Shown here: positions 1 to 11,964 of the stretch, one piece after another
How the letters are laid out: the number at the start of each line of letters is the position of its first letter
Position numbering within the stretch: position 1 is the stretch's first letter
NCBI GenBank assembly: GCA_944472135.2
Contig: OX235264.1
Coordinates: 86,996,319-87,060,318 of the forward strand
Direction of reading: 5' to 3'
DNA: 64,000 bases
From: Trichobilharzia regenti
Taxonomy: Eukaryota; Platyhelminthes; Trematoda; Strigeidida; Schistosomatidae
The notes under the pieces: model-generated
Databases searched by the model: none
Told to the model about the DNA's origin: nothing
Seen by the model: only the letters and a program-made list of their open reading frames with translations
Position numbers and translations under genes: made by a program

Positions 1-492
1 GATCTCAGCGCCCTTTAAATACGAGCGGTGTTGGTCTATACTCTTTGAAAGGTTAGTAGCTAACCCTAAATATAGATCATATTGACATTTGGCTATATTA
101 GAAGGTGCGCAACGACGTCTGTAATCACCACCAAATCGCGAGAAAATCTGGTATACATTGGAGAAAGATAGAAATACAGAAGACAAGATGATAGCCCCGT
201 ATGCACCCACATCATCGGCAGCTATCATGTGATCTAGTTGAGTCTGAGCTTGAATGGCAGAAGTAAGACGCTGAGTGGTACTAAATTGACGGCTATGCTG
301 GAAATTGTTGCTCCAAATAAGTGCGTTCTGATACGCACAAAGCTGCAACAGACAGTTTTCTTCATTTGAAATGCGACCACCTATTGACTTATGATCACCT
401 AAACAACTCTCCTCTGAGCCTAGACACCTGATTTTCTCCTTGCAGTCCACATTTAGCACTGTACATCTTTCAGGCAATCTTACTTGAGAGGG
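1..492 (-). other. Copy of an unrecognised open frame, cut by the window edge
   Basis: This is the inverted copy of the open frame at 42442-42951 (pairs sum to 42934), and the window starts inside it. I recognise no domain. It holds a hydrophobic stretch around [12 protein letters not shown] followed by a basic run. See the right-arm entry. Confidence 0.4.
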
Positions 493-1467
493 TCAATTAG
501 TTAGTGGTAGAACTCTTGTTTAGTTGTATTCAGAACGCTATCTATCGACAAAGAAAAGACAAAGCTTATCTGTTAAGATACTTTTAACCCTAATATAACC
601 TTTCAATATAGCAGCACATAAACGTTTGCTTAGGGCAGTGATACATCTTGGATTTATCACTTACTGACACACCGGAAGCGGGGAGTCGATGACGTAAGGT
701 CCCATTGTAGATAGACTCGAAATGTATTAATACACATGAAATATGAGGAAGTAATTTAAACTATTTCACTGGGATTTTGTGTGCTGGAATCTTTTATCAA
801 GTATACATCAACAGCAAGACATTCCAGAGTTCTGACTGAGCCTGTTATTGGATTCACATTAATGTGCGAAGATTGTGGGTGGTGACTGCGATACACCATA
901 TCCCAATAACCATTTTAGATACTGTACTGGAAGTAAACTTTCTAAAATCACATAATTAACCACTAAAAGCGGTACAGACAGACTGAGAATTCAAAAAGTA
1001 ACGAATAAGCGACAAAAATTAGAACACATATGATGATTAAAAATAAGCAAGACAGTCCATGTATACGGATAACGATAATTTAGCGACAGTGGATTTAATG
1101 ACTAAATATACAGATTTTGCGAATGGTGAGTTTTACCGAGTTATCTTTTCATACTTTACATGAGACTTAGAATACTGTCTCGACGCACAGGCTGAAGAAA
1201 ATCTGATGGCCGTCTAGCCTGATGTACGAAAGACTGGAATTCACTTGGTAAAAACTGACAAGCCACACACATACCATAAAGAAGTGCACTACGTTTGTAT
1301 AACTGTCTGTCTGTTTTCGACATAGAACTTTGCACAAATGTGCGGAAGTTCAAGTCGCCACATTCCGTGTAGCACGCGAAGCAAGAGAAGAAAGTACAAG
1401 AAAAGCATAATAGAAACAGTGAGCAGAGGTGTGAGACAAAGGAGTAATAAAGAAATACAAAACAGTT

Positions 1468-1845
1468 TCACTGAAGATCATAAGTCACAGGGAGTGGATG
1501 CATCTGCGTTAGCCACTGAGAACGGTTTTGAGCCATGTCACCAATTGTTTCCAACCATAGATTTTTACCGTCCCGAGGACCCCAGCCTGGAAGTCTACAC
1601 CTTTCTACGTGGCTTAGACCAACTGTTGTGGATTTCATTGACTGGTTCGGCCAAGTTTTTGTTTGACCGCCGCTAGCTTTTTTCCAGCCTGACCCTATAT
1701 CCGCTAACATAGCTCGTCGAGGGAGGCGATGGCTTGGCATACGTAACACATGTCCTAACCATCTCAGTCTTTGTAGCTTCACGACTTCGTCGATTGATTT
1801 CCCCTGTTTACCTAGAACTCTACGCCTGACCTCCATGTTGCTCAC
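1468..1845 (-). pseudogene. RTE-like ORF C-terminal region (left arm)
   Basis: A 125-codon frame contains the motif run [18 protein letters not shown] and a Trp-rich end ([19 protein letters not shown]), typical of the C-terminus of schistosome RTE-like polyproteins. It is separated from the RT frame (1944-2960) by frameshifts near 1850-1945. It matches 41089-41466 in the right arm almost exactly. Confidence 0.75.
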
Positions 1846-1943
1846 CTTATTATGCCACTTTACACGGGAAATAGAACGCAGGCACCTATGATCAAAGACA
1901 GCTAGACAAGCTTTTCATGTCTTCCACTCTCAGTGGCCAGGTC

Positions 1944-2960
1944 TCACAACCATCCATAAAGGAGGACGGAGCGGACTGATGAGCAGTACACCCGCCCTTT
2001 GGTCGATAGTCGAACATCTCGTCTACGCCAGAGTCGGCGTAAACTAACAAATGCGAAACGAGCCCCTTGTATTCGTGCTGAGATTTCGTCAGAGATCAGC
2101 CCGTTGGGGCTGATGGTACTTCCCAAATAAGTGAAGCGGTCAACGTGCTCTACCACTTCACTTCCTATTTTTAAACTAGGCGTCGATGTAGTCCAGTCCT
2201 GTAACATCATCTTGCATTTGGCGGGAGCGAATCGCATGCCAAACATTCGTAGATTGCGGCTCAAGGTGTTTAGAAGACTCTGCATTTCGTCAGCGTCTTC
2301 GCCTAGAAGGACTATATCGTCTGCATATTCCAAGTCAACGAGATTATTCCCCGGTAGCAAGTCAATCCCTGAGTCGCTGAAGTCACTTAGGGTTAAGTCC
2401 ATTAACACATCTATGATGAAGTTGAATAGAAAAGGAGATAATGGGCATCCTTGACGGACACCACTGGTCGTCATCAGTTCAGATGACAGCTCGCCGTAAG
2501 CCCTCACCTGGCTGTATGAGTACGAGTAGAGTGCCTTAATCAGTGCAATATATTTTCTTGGAATTCCCTTTACAGCCAAGCATCTCCAGAGAACTTCCCG
2601 ATCGACAGAGTCGAATGCTGCCTTTAGGTCAAGAAATATAATGACTGTTGGACGCCGGTAGGAATGCCTATGTTCTAGAATCTGTCGGAGGGTGAAGATA
2701 CGATCAATACACCCTCTTCCTGGTCTAAAGCCTGTCTGGCTCTCTCGTGTTTGTGCTTCCCGAGCACCACTCAGTCTACGCATGATTATTGAGCCTAAGA
2801 CTTTAGATAATATATTAGTCAAGCTAATCCCTCTGTGATTATCACAGGAAGACTTGTCTCCCTTCTTGTATATGGGGATAATCAGTGACTTACACCAACC
2901 CGATGGGACTTCTTCTGATTCCCAGACGCTGCCTAGTACCTCAGTTAATGCAGAGAGTAA
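1944..2960 (-). pseudogene. RTE-like reverse transcriptase, partial (left arm)
   Basis: The frame encodes the RT core of an RTE-clade LINE: block A ([14 protein letters not shown]), block B ([15 protein letters not shown]) and an intact catalytic YADD in [15 protein letters not shown]. It continues without interruption through the thumb-like region ([17 protein letters not shown]) to LLYGWL, where a short insertion shared with the right arm shifts the frame. The right-arm copy differs: it has YADG and extra indels. This copy is therefore the better preserved of the two but is 5'-truncated and not functional alone. RT and target-primed insertion are known for the family; activity is not implied here. 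Confidence 0.85.
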
Positions 2961-2972
2961 GCTGTCTCAACC

Positions 2973-3030
2973 GTAATTCACTTGGTAAAATCTGAAAAGC
3001 CACACACATACCATAAAGAAGTGTACGAAC
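2973..3030 (-). other. RTE-free version of the RTE insertion site
   Basis: Read on the - strand, the RGS intron sequence ending in gttatacaaa runs directly into sequence that in the right arm follows the RTE 3' end (acttctttatggtatgtgtg). The RTE is thus missing between its two flanks. The flank differs at several bases from the copy at 1240-1300. The segment then switches at about 2970 into RTE-internal sequence. Confidence 0.6.
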
Positions 3031-5362
3031 TTTGTATAACACAAAACAACACGGGTGTTGATTACCTAATTTTTTTCCTAGACAAGCTTGGAGTTTGTTT
3101 AAGAAACAATTTATTATGTAATGGGAATCCATATATTAAATTTAGTGCCAAACTTTTTCAACCACTTCAATTAAAGTCTTTAACTTTGACTCCTAGCATT
3201 GTGAGGAGTTCAGCAAAGCAACGTACATTATTCCAAGTTATTTACACTAACAGTGAATGACTACAGAATTCGTGACATGCTTTGACTTGACAACTTTTTC
3301 AACACCCCATGATGTCGAGGAAGATGGTGTTTCATCATGTTTAAATATGTTTAAGGGATCTGAATTGACAGAGATTTACAACTCCAGCTGCCTTCATAGT
3401 ATAACTAGCTTCACTATGAAATGAATCTGAAAACCAATCGATATAAGAATCTGGGAAAGATATGATGGTAGGAAGATGTGTTTTTTTACCAACCCATGTT
3501 CACTATTAATTAATCTATTGTTATCACATTGCTTTGATAGATACGGAAGGACACAACTTTCCATCTGCATATGTTGTCCGATCCACCTAGATGTCTTTCA
3601 AATTCTGCGATTACACATTTATTTTCCGTCATACATGAATTCTCACTGAGAGCGTGGGAGTAGAGCACAGATGTTTTCACGCAAATTCTAGGTGTATAAA
3701 CTAAACCCATAGACTTTAATAATTGATTAGTTCACTGAATAACCGCAGAGTTGTGGTTCAGTGCTATAGGTAGCAGACTAAAAATTGTCAATTTAGTGAT
3801 CTGAACAATTCCGCATACATAGGTCTAAACAACTGGTTAGTATAATAAACTTTCTTGTGATGCACTGAGTGTTAGTTAAAGTGAAGTTGTAGTTCGCAGA
3901 TCCAGATTAACACGTGGTTAATACACTTAAAGTTAACTTTACATAATACAGTTCGGTTACGTAAGTAACGTCATTATCCTCACATAATACACGCGACTCA
4001 TCGCTCAATTCATGAAAGTGTATACTCTAGTATAGTTTAGACAGCCGACAATGTTTCCAAACTGACTTACTTGTATATAAATAAATTCCCATTTGTGACA
4101 GTAAATATTCTGTAAACTAGCCAAACGTTCAGCTTCGAATCCGGCTAACTCTAGTCTTTGTTTATTTTGCATAGTGCGTTTACACAAGTATACAGCATAA
4201 TCTGCAGTATCTGCTTCCATGCATCGACTTGGGTAAAGAAAAGGTGTTTGAAATCTGTAATAAGTATGCCCATCATTTTTAACTGTCAGCACATGGTCGT
4301 CAATGCAAAAAATGTAGCCCATAGACGCAATACGGCTAGCAAGATGAACTGCTTCAGTAACATCGCTAGCACCAGTGTGTTCCATCAACCAGTGAACGAT
4401 ATCACTACCTAAAAGTAAAGAGAAAAATTATAAGCGTATTATTTTATGGACATTCTTCGAATAGATTGCCAGTTTGAATAGAGTTAAATAAACCTCTTGG
4501 AAAGAACTATGCTCACACTTAGTGAAGCCTACTACGGATTGTGGGCAGACAAGGCTACAAGGAGCATTTTGATAAAATGAAATTCGTCTGTTATGAAAGT
4601 AATCGTAAGCCTTATAACTATAACAACAAACTTGCATTACTAAAGCGTATCTGTCATTGTTGACAGGTTTAAATATCTTTCTCGTTTAGGATATGCTTTT
4701 CAGGATACTGTTTCCAAAACGCCGCCTGATTGTAACGGTCAACTATAGAACATTAATATCTAAAGGGATTAGCATAATTGTGAGATGACTTGAACTTCCT
4801 ATTTGAAGGTGGTATTATTTTAAACCATGCACAACATTGAACTTCCAGTGGAAATTAGACACGGCCCAAATACATCTTGCTGCTGCAGAAATAAGTGGTG
4901 AAATATATCCTTCCTGCTAATAGCATAAACTATTACCTTATGAAAGTCTGTTGAAGGCGATCAGAATATCAGTATTTTCGACTCAACAGCCGAATCATAG
5001 TCCTGAGGGTGTGAATTCGAAGATGATACTATTTAGAGTGAAATAATTAGTGCAAATTCGCACACAACGCCTTTCAACAAAAGCACCTCGGCTTACAGCA
5101 CTGTGCTCCCACAGAATGATAATATGTACATCATGATAAAATAATAAACAAAGCACGAGGTCCAACAAATAGACACTTTCCAGCAATACGGCACAATTAC
5201 ATGAAACAAACAATAAGAATCTTTGCTAAATAATGCTGCACTTTTCGCACGTATGCAAATGGGAATTTTTCGTAAAACGACAGGAGCACAAGCAGCTTCA
5301 AATATTAAATATAAGTTCCTTGAATACCTGAGATTCATAACTAACAGAAACGTCGGGCAGAT
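3031..5362 (-). repeat. Third copy of the RGS exon 3 segment
   Basis: Bases 3031-5362 repeat 35235-37566 in inverted orientation (pairs sum to 40597) and also repeat 11967-14300 directly. All three copies carry RGS exon 3 and the same flanking introns with very few differences. The match ends at about 5362, where the sequence switches to a block related to 20150-21665. Confidence 0.9.
4071..4408 (-). pseudogene. Extra copy of RGS exon 3 (DEP/DHEX)
   Basis: The same 338-bp exon as 36189-36526 lies here on the - strand, with intact ag acceptor and gt donor sites. It encodes the C-terminal half of DEP and most of DHEX ([20 protein letters not shown]). Exons 1 and 2 are not beside it: upstream is a repeat block, and 6-11 kb of LINE separates it from the other left-arm RGS exons. 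It is probably a by-product of the duplication. Skipping or mutually exclusive use cannot be judged from DNA. Confidence 0.75.
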
Positions 5363-6060
5363 AATATTAATAATATATATTTCTTCCTGTTTATGCAGGA
5401 ACATACCAATTGTACAGGCATGGATAGGTTATTATATAAATTACACAAAATTTGATGTATAATGGATTTACAGTTTGGTTGTTCTTTCTGACATTAGAGT
5501 CAGTCGGAACAGTCTGCTATAAAGTCTGTTTGTGTAGCACATAAAGAGATATAGAAATATTGTCTTCGCATTAACAAAAAACCCAGACATCAGATGAATG
5601 TAATACAGATATCTGGGAAAAATAAAGCTTGAAGTCAATTCTCCTATATAACTTTGTTGTGAACAGCACCCTTGGCTTAAAGATTATTGATGTATTATGT
5701 TGAGATCAGTGATATATTTATTCCATTTTTTCAGCAGTCTTATCGTAGTTTTATAACAGGAAAGAAATTTGATCGTGGATACGAAAACTAGATAAGGTCA
5801 TGTTGGGTTGTTTTACTGCATCAAATGGTGCCGAGGTCGATTCCAGAATTCTCCATTTGCTCCATTTGTGTCTGCATGGCGGACTGTATTCGTAAGTTGA
5901 GTAAAATGTTGAAAACTGTTTGAAAACCAGTTGCTTCTTCATTTCAGATCATGAATACTCATTTACAGCATGTTCGCCAGCGTCTTCAAATGGTAGAATT
6001 GGATCGTTCATGGAATTTGAGTGGTTATGAGATAGACGGTTTGGAATTAATCCTCATTTC
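5363..6060 (+). repeat. Dispersed repeat block, Merlin-free copy
   Basis: This stretch matches, inverted and with moderate divergence, the region around 20150-21665. Shared segments include the one around aaacaaccaaactg and the one ending in gattaattccaaac. The partner copy carries an 846-bp Merlin insertion. The corresponding point here (about 5979-5990) is uninterrupted, so this is an unoccupied site. The family of the repeat is not recognised. A 63-codon frame at 5751-5942 (-) is not convincing as a gene. Confidence 0.7.
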
Positions 6061-6527
6061 AGTTTAGATGCAGGGTTGTTCGACCTCGACCAGAAGATGA
6101 ATAGGAGCAGCAAAATACCAGAAAGAGAAAGTATGTGAACATGAAAAGGACATTTATATATTATGCATTTATAAATGTTTATCTTAATTGTATATTATAG
6201 TAAAGTAAACATTTTTCTATATTGTATTTGTTTTCACGTATTTATGCGAAGTCTTAGAGTTTATTTAATGTCATAATGTGTATTAATGAGTCTGAGCGTT
6301 TTAGTGTTCTAATGACTGATGCGTTTTAGAAATAAGTGATGGGTTCTGGTAGGGATAGTCATTTGGACAAAACAGTTTATATAGCAAGCGTTTGAAGGTT
6401 ACAATGAGGGATAGGTCCTATTTCTAAGGGTAAACTAATCCTGTATGTTCCGTACTATGTCTTTATGCATCCATGCTGCTAGTTTATTTATAGTTTAAAG
6501 ATTGCTAAGGGTGTTGAAGTGCGTCTT
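6061..6527 (-). mobile_element. 3' end fragment of a second CR1-like LINE
   Basis: On the - strand, 6360-6460 repeats with divergence the terminal coding region of the adjacent CR1-like LINE (6590-6690), including the stretch around aaacgcttgctatata. It is read as a short 3' remnant of a related element lying next to the longer one. The rest (6061-6350) is AT-rich and unrecognised. Confidence 0.45.
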
Positions 6528-8160
6528 TTAGGTGCTGTAGTAGATTAGTAGTTGATTCGTTCTAGGAGTAAATAGTTTATTAATATAATCAGTAGAGTGA
6601 AACAGTCTGTATAGAGAGCGTTTGAAGCTTGTAACCGAAGAGCAAGTTCTGATATCTAGGGGTAGGCTATTCCATATTTTAGAATACATGACTGTGAAGA
6701 AGTTTTCACGGAGTGTTGACTTAAAAGAATGAGTTGTCACTGTGGAAGTTTGGTTACGCAGATCGTAAGAACCTTCCTGTGCGAATTGTATGTCCCTGTT
6801 ACCTGAGAAAGATATTTTGTGAAGGACCTTAAAGAAGAATATTAGGTTTATAATAAGTCGCCTTGTCCAAAGTGGGTCGAGTTTTAGGATCATGCACCGT
6901 GAGATGTAGTCTTTCTTACAATCGTAGCCAAGCAGTTTTGAGGTAAAATATCGTTGGATACTTTCCATCCTTAGCTTGTCGCGTGTGCGAGTGCTGCTTA
7001 TAATAAATGGACAGTATTCTAGTAGTGGTCTGACACATGTTTTGTACAGAATTAGCTTGGCTTCATTGTCGTGAAAGTTCCTGAGTATGCATCCTAAGAG
7101 CATCCTCGATTTTCTAGTCTGTGATGCTACTTGCTCTGAGAATGTCAAGTCACTAGAGTACCTCAGGCCTAGGTCAACGACACTTCGGAGTCTTGTTAGG
7201 TTAGCAGATTGGAGCGTTAATTTCAGGTCAATTGAGGGTGCACCGAAGCAGATCCAGCCACATTTGTTCAGATTAAATTGGAGATTCCATAGGGACGACC
7301 AAGCAGCCATTTTATCTAATTCCTTCTGTACTACATTCTCGAAGTTCCCTAAGTCATCACGTTGGAATGTATAAGCTACTTTTAGGTCATCTGCAAAGAT
7401 GAATGGTTTCCCGTGCGTGAAGCAAGCGCATATGTCATTGATGTATAGTGTAAATAGGAGGGGTCCAATGACACTACCTTGTACTACACCAGAAGTGATA
7501 GGGCTAGGTTTGGAGGTTGCAGACCCGAGTTTAACTATTTGGGACCTATTGTTAAGGAATGATTTAAGCCATCCTAATAATGGGTCACGTATTCCTAAGG
7601 AGTTCAGTTTATTTGTTAGCAGTAAATGGTCAACACGGTCAAATGCCTTAGAAATGTCAAAGTAGATGACAAGTACTAGTTGCCGTCTGTCACGACTGCT
7701 GGTTACAAAATTGAAGAAGTCTAGGTGACATGTTAAACATGATCTGGATTTCAGGAATCCATGTTGGTTCGGACTTATGATGTTGCAGCTAAGCATATGT
7801 TTGATTAAGTTATCTTTGACTAGTCTCTCCATGATTCTAGATGCTATAGGTGTGATATTGATTGGCCGGTAGTTACTGACTTCAGTTTTCGAGCCAGATT
7901 TGTGTTTAGGCATAATGAATGTTGTCTTCCATATGTCAGGGTAAGTTTGGGTTTCTAGGGACATTGTGAATATTTTAAGCAGCAGTAGAGGAATGTCAGG
8001 GCCACCATATTTATAGAAGTAAGATGATATACCGTCGGTACCGAAACCTTTTGAACTTTTGAGGGTTCTTATAGTTTGGTTAATGTCAGCGTAAGTGAAT
8101 TGAACAGTGCTAATTTGGTTTGGTGTGTGGAGTTGGAGTTTGTGCCATTTTAGTAATAGG
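6528..8160 (-). pseudogene. CR1-like ORF2, reverse transcriptase part
   Basis: The frame carries the RT domain of a CR1-clade LINE: a finger region with KHKSGSKTEVSNYRPINITP, block A (LVIYFDISKAFDRVDH), block B (SGVVQGSVIGPLLFTLYIND) and block C with FADD (FIFADDLKVAY). A C-terminal region (RPLLEYCPFIISSTRTRDKL, WNSLPLDIRTC) follows, as is usual in this lineage. It is open to its natural stop at 6528 but is out of frame with the upstream endonuclease, so no full ORF2 protein can be made. A paralogous RT is at 17276-19494. Confidence 0.88.
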
Positions 8161-9100
8161 GTGTATATCGAGTAGCTGGACTGAGGGCTTAAGGTAGTTA
8201 CCTGCAAACGTTTTGTTGAATAGTTCACATATGTCTGCAGAGTTAGTGCATAGCCTACCTTTGTCTATGAGGAGAGAAATGCTGTGATTTTTGCGATTCA
8301 TTCGCTTCCTTAAGATTTCTGTGAGTGCATACACTCTAGCAGGACTGGCTACTGCGATGCGTTCTTCCTTTCTCATACGGAAATCTTGAGCTTGTGTGAT
8401 GGAGCTAAGGGTTTTAAGTATTAGACCTAGAGTGCCAAAGTCGTGGTGTTTGAAGTAACTTGTTGAGAGTTTCTTCAGTTTCTTACGATCCTTTGGTTTT
8501 ATGAATGACTTTCTGTGTGGGGAAACCTTTAGTGTTTGGAGTGGAATGACAGCATCTAAGCATATGTTTGAGTTATGGTAGAAGATGGTTAGGGCTCTCG
8601 ATAGGTCATCAGTAGTGAAGTATTCATCCCATTTGGAGGATCTTAGCATCGATTCAACTAAGGCCCAGTTTGCCTTACTATAGTTCCTATATATTACTTG
8701 TTGTGAAGTGGAGGTATGAGATGCATTGCTACTCAGCGGAATTGGCAGTGCACACATTACTGTTTTGTGGTCGCTCCCTGGGAACTCAGAACCTACTAGC
8801 GTTGAAAGGGGGCTTATATTGTGGCAGAAGATTAAGTCTAGTACGTTGTTACCTCTTGTGGGAGTAGTGACAGTTTGTTTCCAGCCAAGTATATCCAGTG
8901 TGTCTAAGAACTTATCAAATTTAGTTGGACCTGTGGGTATATCCCAGTTGATTTCAGGTAAGTTAAAGTCCCCACATAGGATCTTATGATCGTATTGTAA
9001 GTCGGTTAATTGCTCCAGAGTATTAATAAGTTGGGTCTCGTAATTACTAAAGGTGCCAGGTGCTCTGTAGGAGCATCCAATTAATGCTGTTACGTTATTT
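8110..9100 (-). pseudogene. CR1-like ORF2, endonuclease C-terminal half and linker
   Basis: In this frame the endonuclease motifs CGDFNLPEINWD and GSDHKTV (catalytic Asp/Asn and Asp-His of the APE-type fold) are visible. A basic linker (RKSFIKPKDRKKLKKLS) leads toward the RT. It overlaps the RT frame near 8110-8160 but is in a different frame. The shift near 9100 separates it from the endonuclease N-terminal half. Confidence 0.75.
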
Positions 9101-9787
9101 AAGTGTACTACTTTCTAGCTGTGATACAGTAAGTTCATTCAGAAAGTACATGAGACAACCCCCTCCCTTACCACCTTCCCTGTCACACCGAAAGTGTGTG
9201 TAGTTATCTAAGCTTATTTCTCCATCCAGGATGTCCGAATGACACCAAGATTCAGTGATGACAATTACAGGGGGTTTGTATATTACTGTGAGTGCTCTGA
9301 GCATCGGCAATTTATTTAGAACAGATCTAGCATTTATGAGGATTACGTAAAGATGAGAGTTGAAGTAGCATTTGAAGTATTTAAGTTCGTTAGTCAGCCC
9401 CGAATATGGTTCAGCACCCAGTAGTTCTGCTGGACATGACGATCCTATGTTAAGAGGAGTTCCAGCATCATGCTCACCTATGTCTATCGAGTTGTTGTGT
9501 GCTGTTTTCGGTGGAGAATTAGGAGTTGGAGTACTGGATTTGCTATAGACTAAGGAACTTTTATTTTTAGTTAGGTTACAGAAGTGGGTAGGGTTCTTTA
9601 TTTGGCCTATACTTGTGCAAGTGTCAAGTGTGTCCAATGGATACGGGTGCACTAGACCGTTCCTGTTTTCATGCAAGGAGGGAGCCAGCACTAGTGGTTT
9701 AGGAGTGTTAACATCCCTACCAGCTGTTTTTTCAACGCTGACAGGGACGCGGGGGATAAAAAATGATTGGATCCTTGTGATGACCAT
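9095..9787 (-). pseudogene. CR1-like ORF2, N-terminal part of endonuclease
   Basis: An ATG at 9787 opens a 230-codon frame that overlaps the end of ORF1 by about 97 nt in another frame, as LINE ORFs often do. The first 120 residues are low in recognisable features. Then come the APE-type endonuclease N-terminal motifs: LINARSVLNKLPMLRAL and VITESWCHSDI (catalytic Glu). It ends at a stop at 9095, where homology continues in another frame. Confidence 0.75.
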
Positions 9788-11274
9788 GGCTTATTATTCC
9801 ACCTATTGTTTGATGCTAGTTGTGTCCTTGTGTGGGTTTCGTGTGTACTGCATTGTGGGTTAGTTCCCAGCAGACTTGTACCATATATCCGGTCGAAATT
9901 TGTTTGTGTGCCATACTCTGAAGACCCTGAGTTGTTGGTAGCCGAGTTCTGACTATTACCACTTGTACTATTTAGGGTGACATCGTTGTGACATTGGATA
10001 TTAGTGTGTGCCACGGTGCGATTTAGCACGTTGTGAGTGCTAATACTATTAACCGTGGGAAGTGTGGGTTTATTTAAGCTGCCACTGTTTTTGTTGGTAT
10101 GATTTAGGGGCATATTTTCCTTATCTTTACCAATGGAATTATAGCTAGGAGAGGACAAAGTCGAATTTCGGGGGGTTTTAACTTTTTTTCTGGGGTTATT
10201 TAGTGGCATTTTAGATTCTGCGGTGATGGGTGGTATGGTTTTATTATTTATTTGGTTACAGTCTAGTGGCCTTTCGGCTGGTGTTGCACTCTGATGGGAT
10301 ATTTCTGTGTGTTTTGAGAGGGGTGATGCGGTGGGGTCTACTGTATCTTTCACAGGGTTGGGAATAATGGCTGCTTGCAATGTCCTATTACCTATTTCAC
10401 AATTAGTCTTAGTGAGATAGTTGTGTGCGCGCCTTTCTATAACTGTTTTGTCCACCCCGACCTTTATATGTTTGTAGTTTCTGGCTTGCGATAGGGTGTG
10501 TTGGGAGTGAATGAATTTTCTGGTCTCTGCCGGTGTTTCGAACTGAAAACGAATAGGACAACACTTTTCATGTTGACTCTTCTTCAGCCTGTAGCACTTA
10601 GTCTTGGAGTTAGGCATTTTCGCTTCACTAAGTAAGATGCGCTGTACCTTTTTTAGTGCCTCATTGTCCGGAACGTTGTAGACAATAGCACTCAGTTTTG
10701 CGTCGAGTCGTTTTGTTACTTCTGTGGTAACAAAGTTAATGAGGTTATCTACCTTAGTTACCGATTCTGTGTCAAGCTTGTTAAGGTTTACCGTTTTCAT
10801 GAGGATAGTTAGAGGTGTCAGTTCACAGACCTGCGATCTGATATCGCTGATCTGATCTGATAATTTGGATATCTCGGTATTGGTTTCGATGTTTCCAGCA
10901 TTTACTGACTTACTGTTTTTTATTTCCCTTAACTCAGCCTTAAGTTCTCCTATAGACAACTTTAGAAGTTCTATTTCTGAAGATAGTACTGAAAAAGAGC
11001 TTGATGGCTGGAGTTTCTCCATAAGCACATAAGGTGAAGGGAGGAGTTCTGTATGAGCAGAGGGTACCGAATTTTTAGGAGTAGTGCTAATACTGGCTGT
11101 CAGTACAGTTTTATCCTCAGTTTCAGCTCGACGCTTACGGCATACACGTGAGTTATGTGACTCACTATAGCCGTTTGTTGGGGGTGTGTTGCTTGATGTA
11201 GCAATCAAGGACGTTAAATTAGACACCAGTTTTACAGGGGATTGGGTTCGTTGCTTTTTACTTTGATTAACCAT
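9691..11274 (-). CDS. CR1-like LINE ORF1 protein
   Basis: An uninterrupted 527-codon frame starts at ATG 11274, shortly after the element's 5' end. It has a basic, Ser/Thr-rich N-terminus (KKQRTQSPVK, RKRRAE). A likely coiled coil lies around residues 95-150 (IELLKLSIGELKAELREIKN). A central region (SAIVYNVPDNEALKKVQRIL) has the look of an RRM-like fold, and a long Asn/Ser/Thr-rich tail follows. ORF1 proteins of this lineage bind the element's RNA and trimerise through the coiled coil; that role is inferred from position and composition. It is the only complete ORF of this element. The related element at 17073 keeps only the first 30 or so codons. Confidence 0.75.
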   Translation of the reverse strand: MVNQSKKQRTQSPVKLVSNLTSLIATSSNTPPTNGYSESHNSRVCRKRRAETEDKTVLTASISTTPKNSVPSAHTELLPSPYVLMEKLQPSSSFSVLSSEIELLKLSIGELKAELREIKNSKSVNAGNIETNTEISKLSDQISDIRSQVCELTPLTILMKTVNLNKLDTESVTKVDNLINFVTTEVTKRLDAKLSAIVYNVPDNEALKKVQRILLSEAKMPNSKTKCYRLKKSQHEKCCPIRFQFETPAETRKFIHSQHTLSQARNYKHIKVGVDKTVIERRAHNYLTKTNCEIGNRTLQAAIIPNPVKDTVDPTASPLSKHTEISHQSATPAERPLDCNQINNKTIPPITAESKMPLNNPRKKVKTPRNSTLSSPSYNSIGKDKENMPLNHTNKNSGSLNKPTLPTVNSISTHNVLNRTVAHTNIQCHNDVTLNSTSGNSQNSATNNSGSSEYGTQTNFDRIYGTSLLGTNPQCSTHETHTRTQLASNNRWNNKPWSSQGSNHFLSPASLSALKKQLVGMLTLLNH

Positions 11275-11414
11275 AACTATTAGAAATGAGAGTTAGTGGT
11301 TACAAGTATGGAAGTGGTATAGTACTTGTGCAAGTACTACAACAAGATAAATTTTATGTAACGAATCACGTAAAAATGTAACGCAAACGTTGAACGTACC
11401 GCGATTCAGAGTGT

Positions 11415-11964
11415 GGCTTCCATCGTTTTTAGTGGACGCAGAGTGGAGAGGAAGTGAAGAGCTATCAAGTCGAGGAGTTGCATCAGTGGAAGGAAGGCAA
11501 TATGATAGAGATGAAGATGAAGACAAAGATGAGTGAGTAATAGAGAGGTTTCGTGTGCATTTCGGATTGTGAGGGCGATTGTTACTTCCCGGCTGCCCAC
11601 ACCGTGGAAGTTGGTTGCGTGACCGCAGAGCCCAGGGGACAACTGCTTGAGGCCGGTCACACGCGGCCTGTTTTTGTTCGTTCTTTTTTGTTTGGTGTGT
11701 CTCAGTAGCAGATTTATCACTCCTGCCCTGTGACACGGCAGCAGGAAGCGCGTTCGTTGTTAATCCGGGCCACGGCCGATCCGGCATGAAATTTTGTGAT
11801 TTTGTATTGGACATGATGTTGGATTGGGTAGCTGCTTTTTGTTTAACCGCTATCCAAACAACCTGCCTGGCATGGTAGTACCTCAAGAGACATAAGTCTC
11901 AGCCAGTATAGCTTGAATAGATCATTGCGGTGTTCAAGCCCGACCACCACGTCAAGGTAGCAGC
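11415..11964 (-). mobile_element. RTE-like LINE, 5' end (left arm)
   Basis: This is the inverted counterpart of 37567-38116. It begins at ctgctaccttgacgtggtgg, next to the same RGS intron base as in the right arm, and encodes the N-terminus ([18 protein letters not shown]). It stops after gatggaagcc, where the CR1-like LINE begins. The rest of the RTE appears only at 1304-2965. Confidence 0.8.

Larger units (their letters stand above)
1304..2965 (-). mobile_element. RTE-like LINE, 3' part (left arm)
   Basis: This is the inverted counterpart of 39969-41630. It holds the reverse transcriptase palm, the C-terminal region and the 3' end of an RTE-like non-LTR retrotransposon. The 10-bp sequence gttatacaaa that borders the element's 3' end in the right arm is present here at 1294-1303. 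The 5' part is absent here and lies instead at 11415-11964, beyond a CR1-like LINE and a duplicated RGS segment. Confidence 0.8.
6528..11414 (-). mobile_element. CR1-like non-LTR retrotransposon, near full length
   Basis: This is a two-ORF LINE on the - strand. A short 5' untranslated region (about 11275-11414, sharing cggtacgttc with the related element at 17073) is followed by ORF1 (11274-9691) and ORF2 (about 9787-6528). ORF2 has an endonuclease and an RT with an FADD active site, as in the CR1/jockey lineage. ORF2 is broken by at least two frame changes (near 9100 and 8130-8150), so the copy is dead. It sits inside the left-arm copy of the RTE-like LINE, directly after its 5' 550 bp, which makes it younger than that RTE copy. 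Confidence 0.85.
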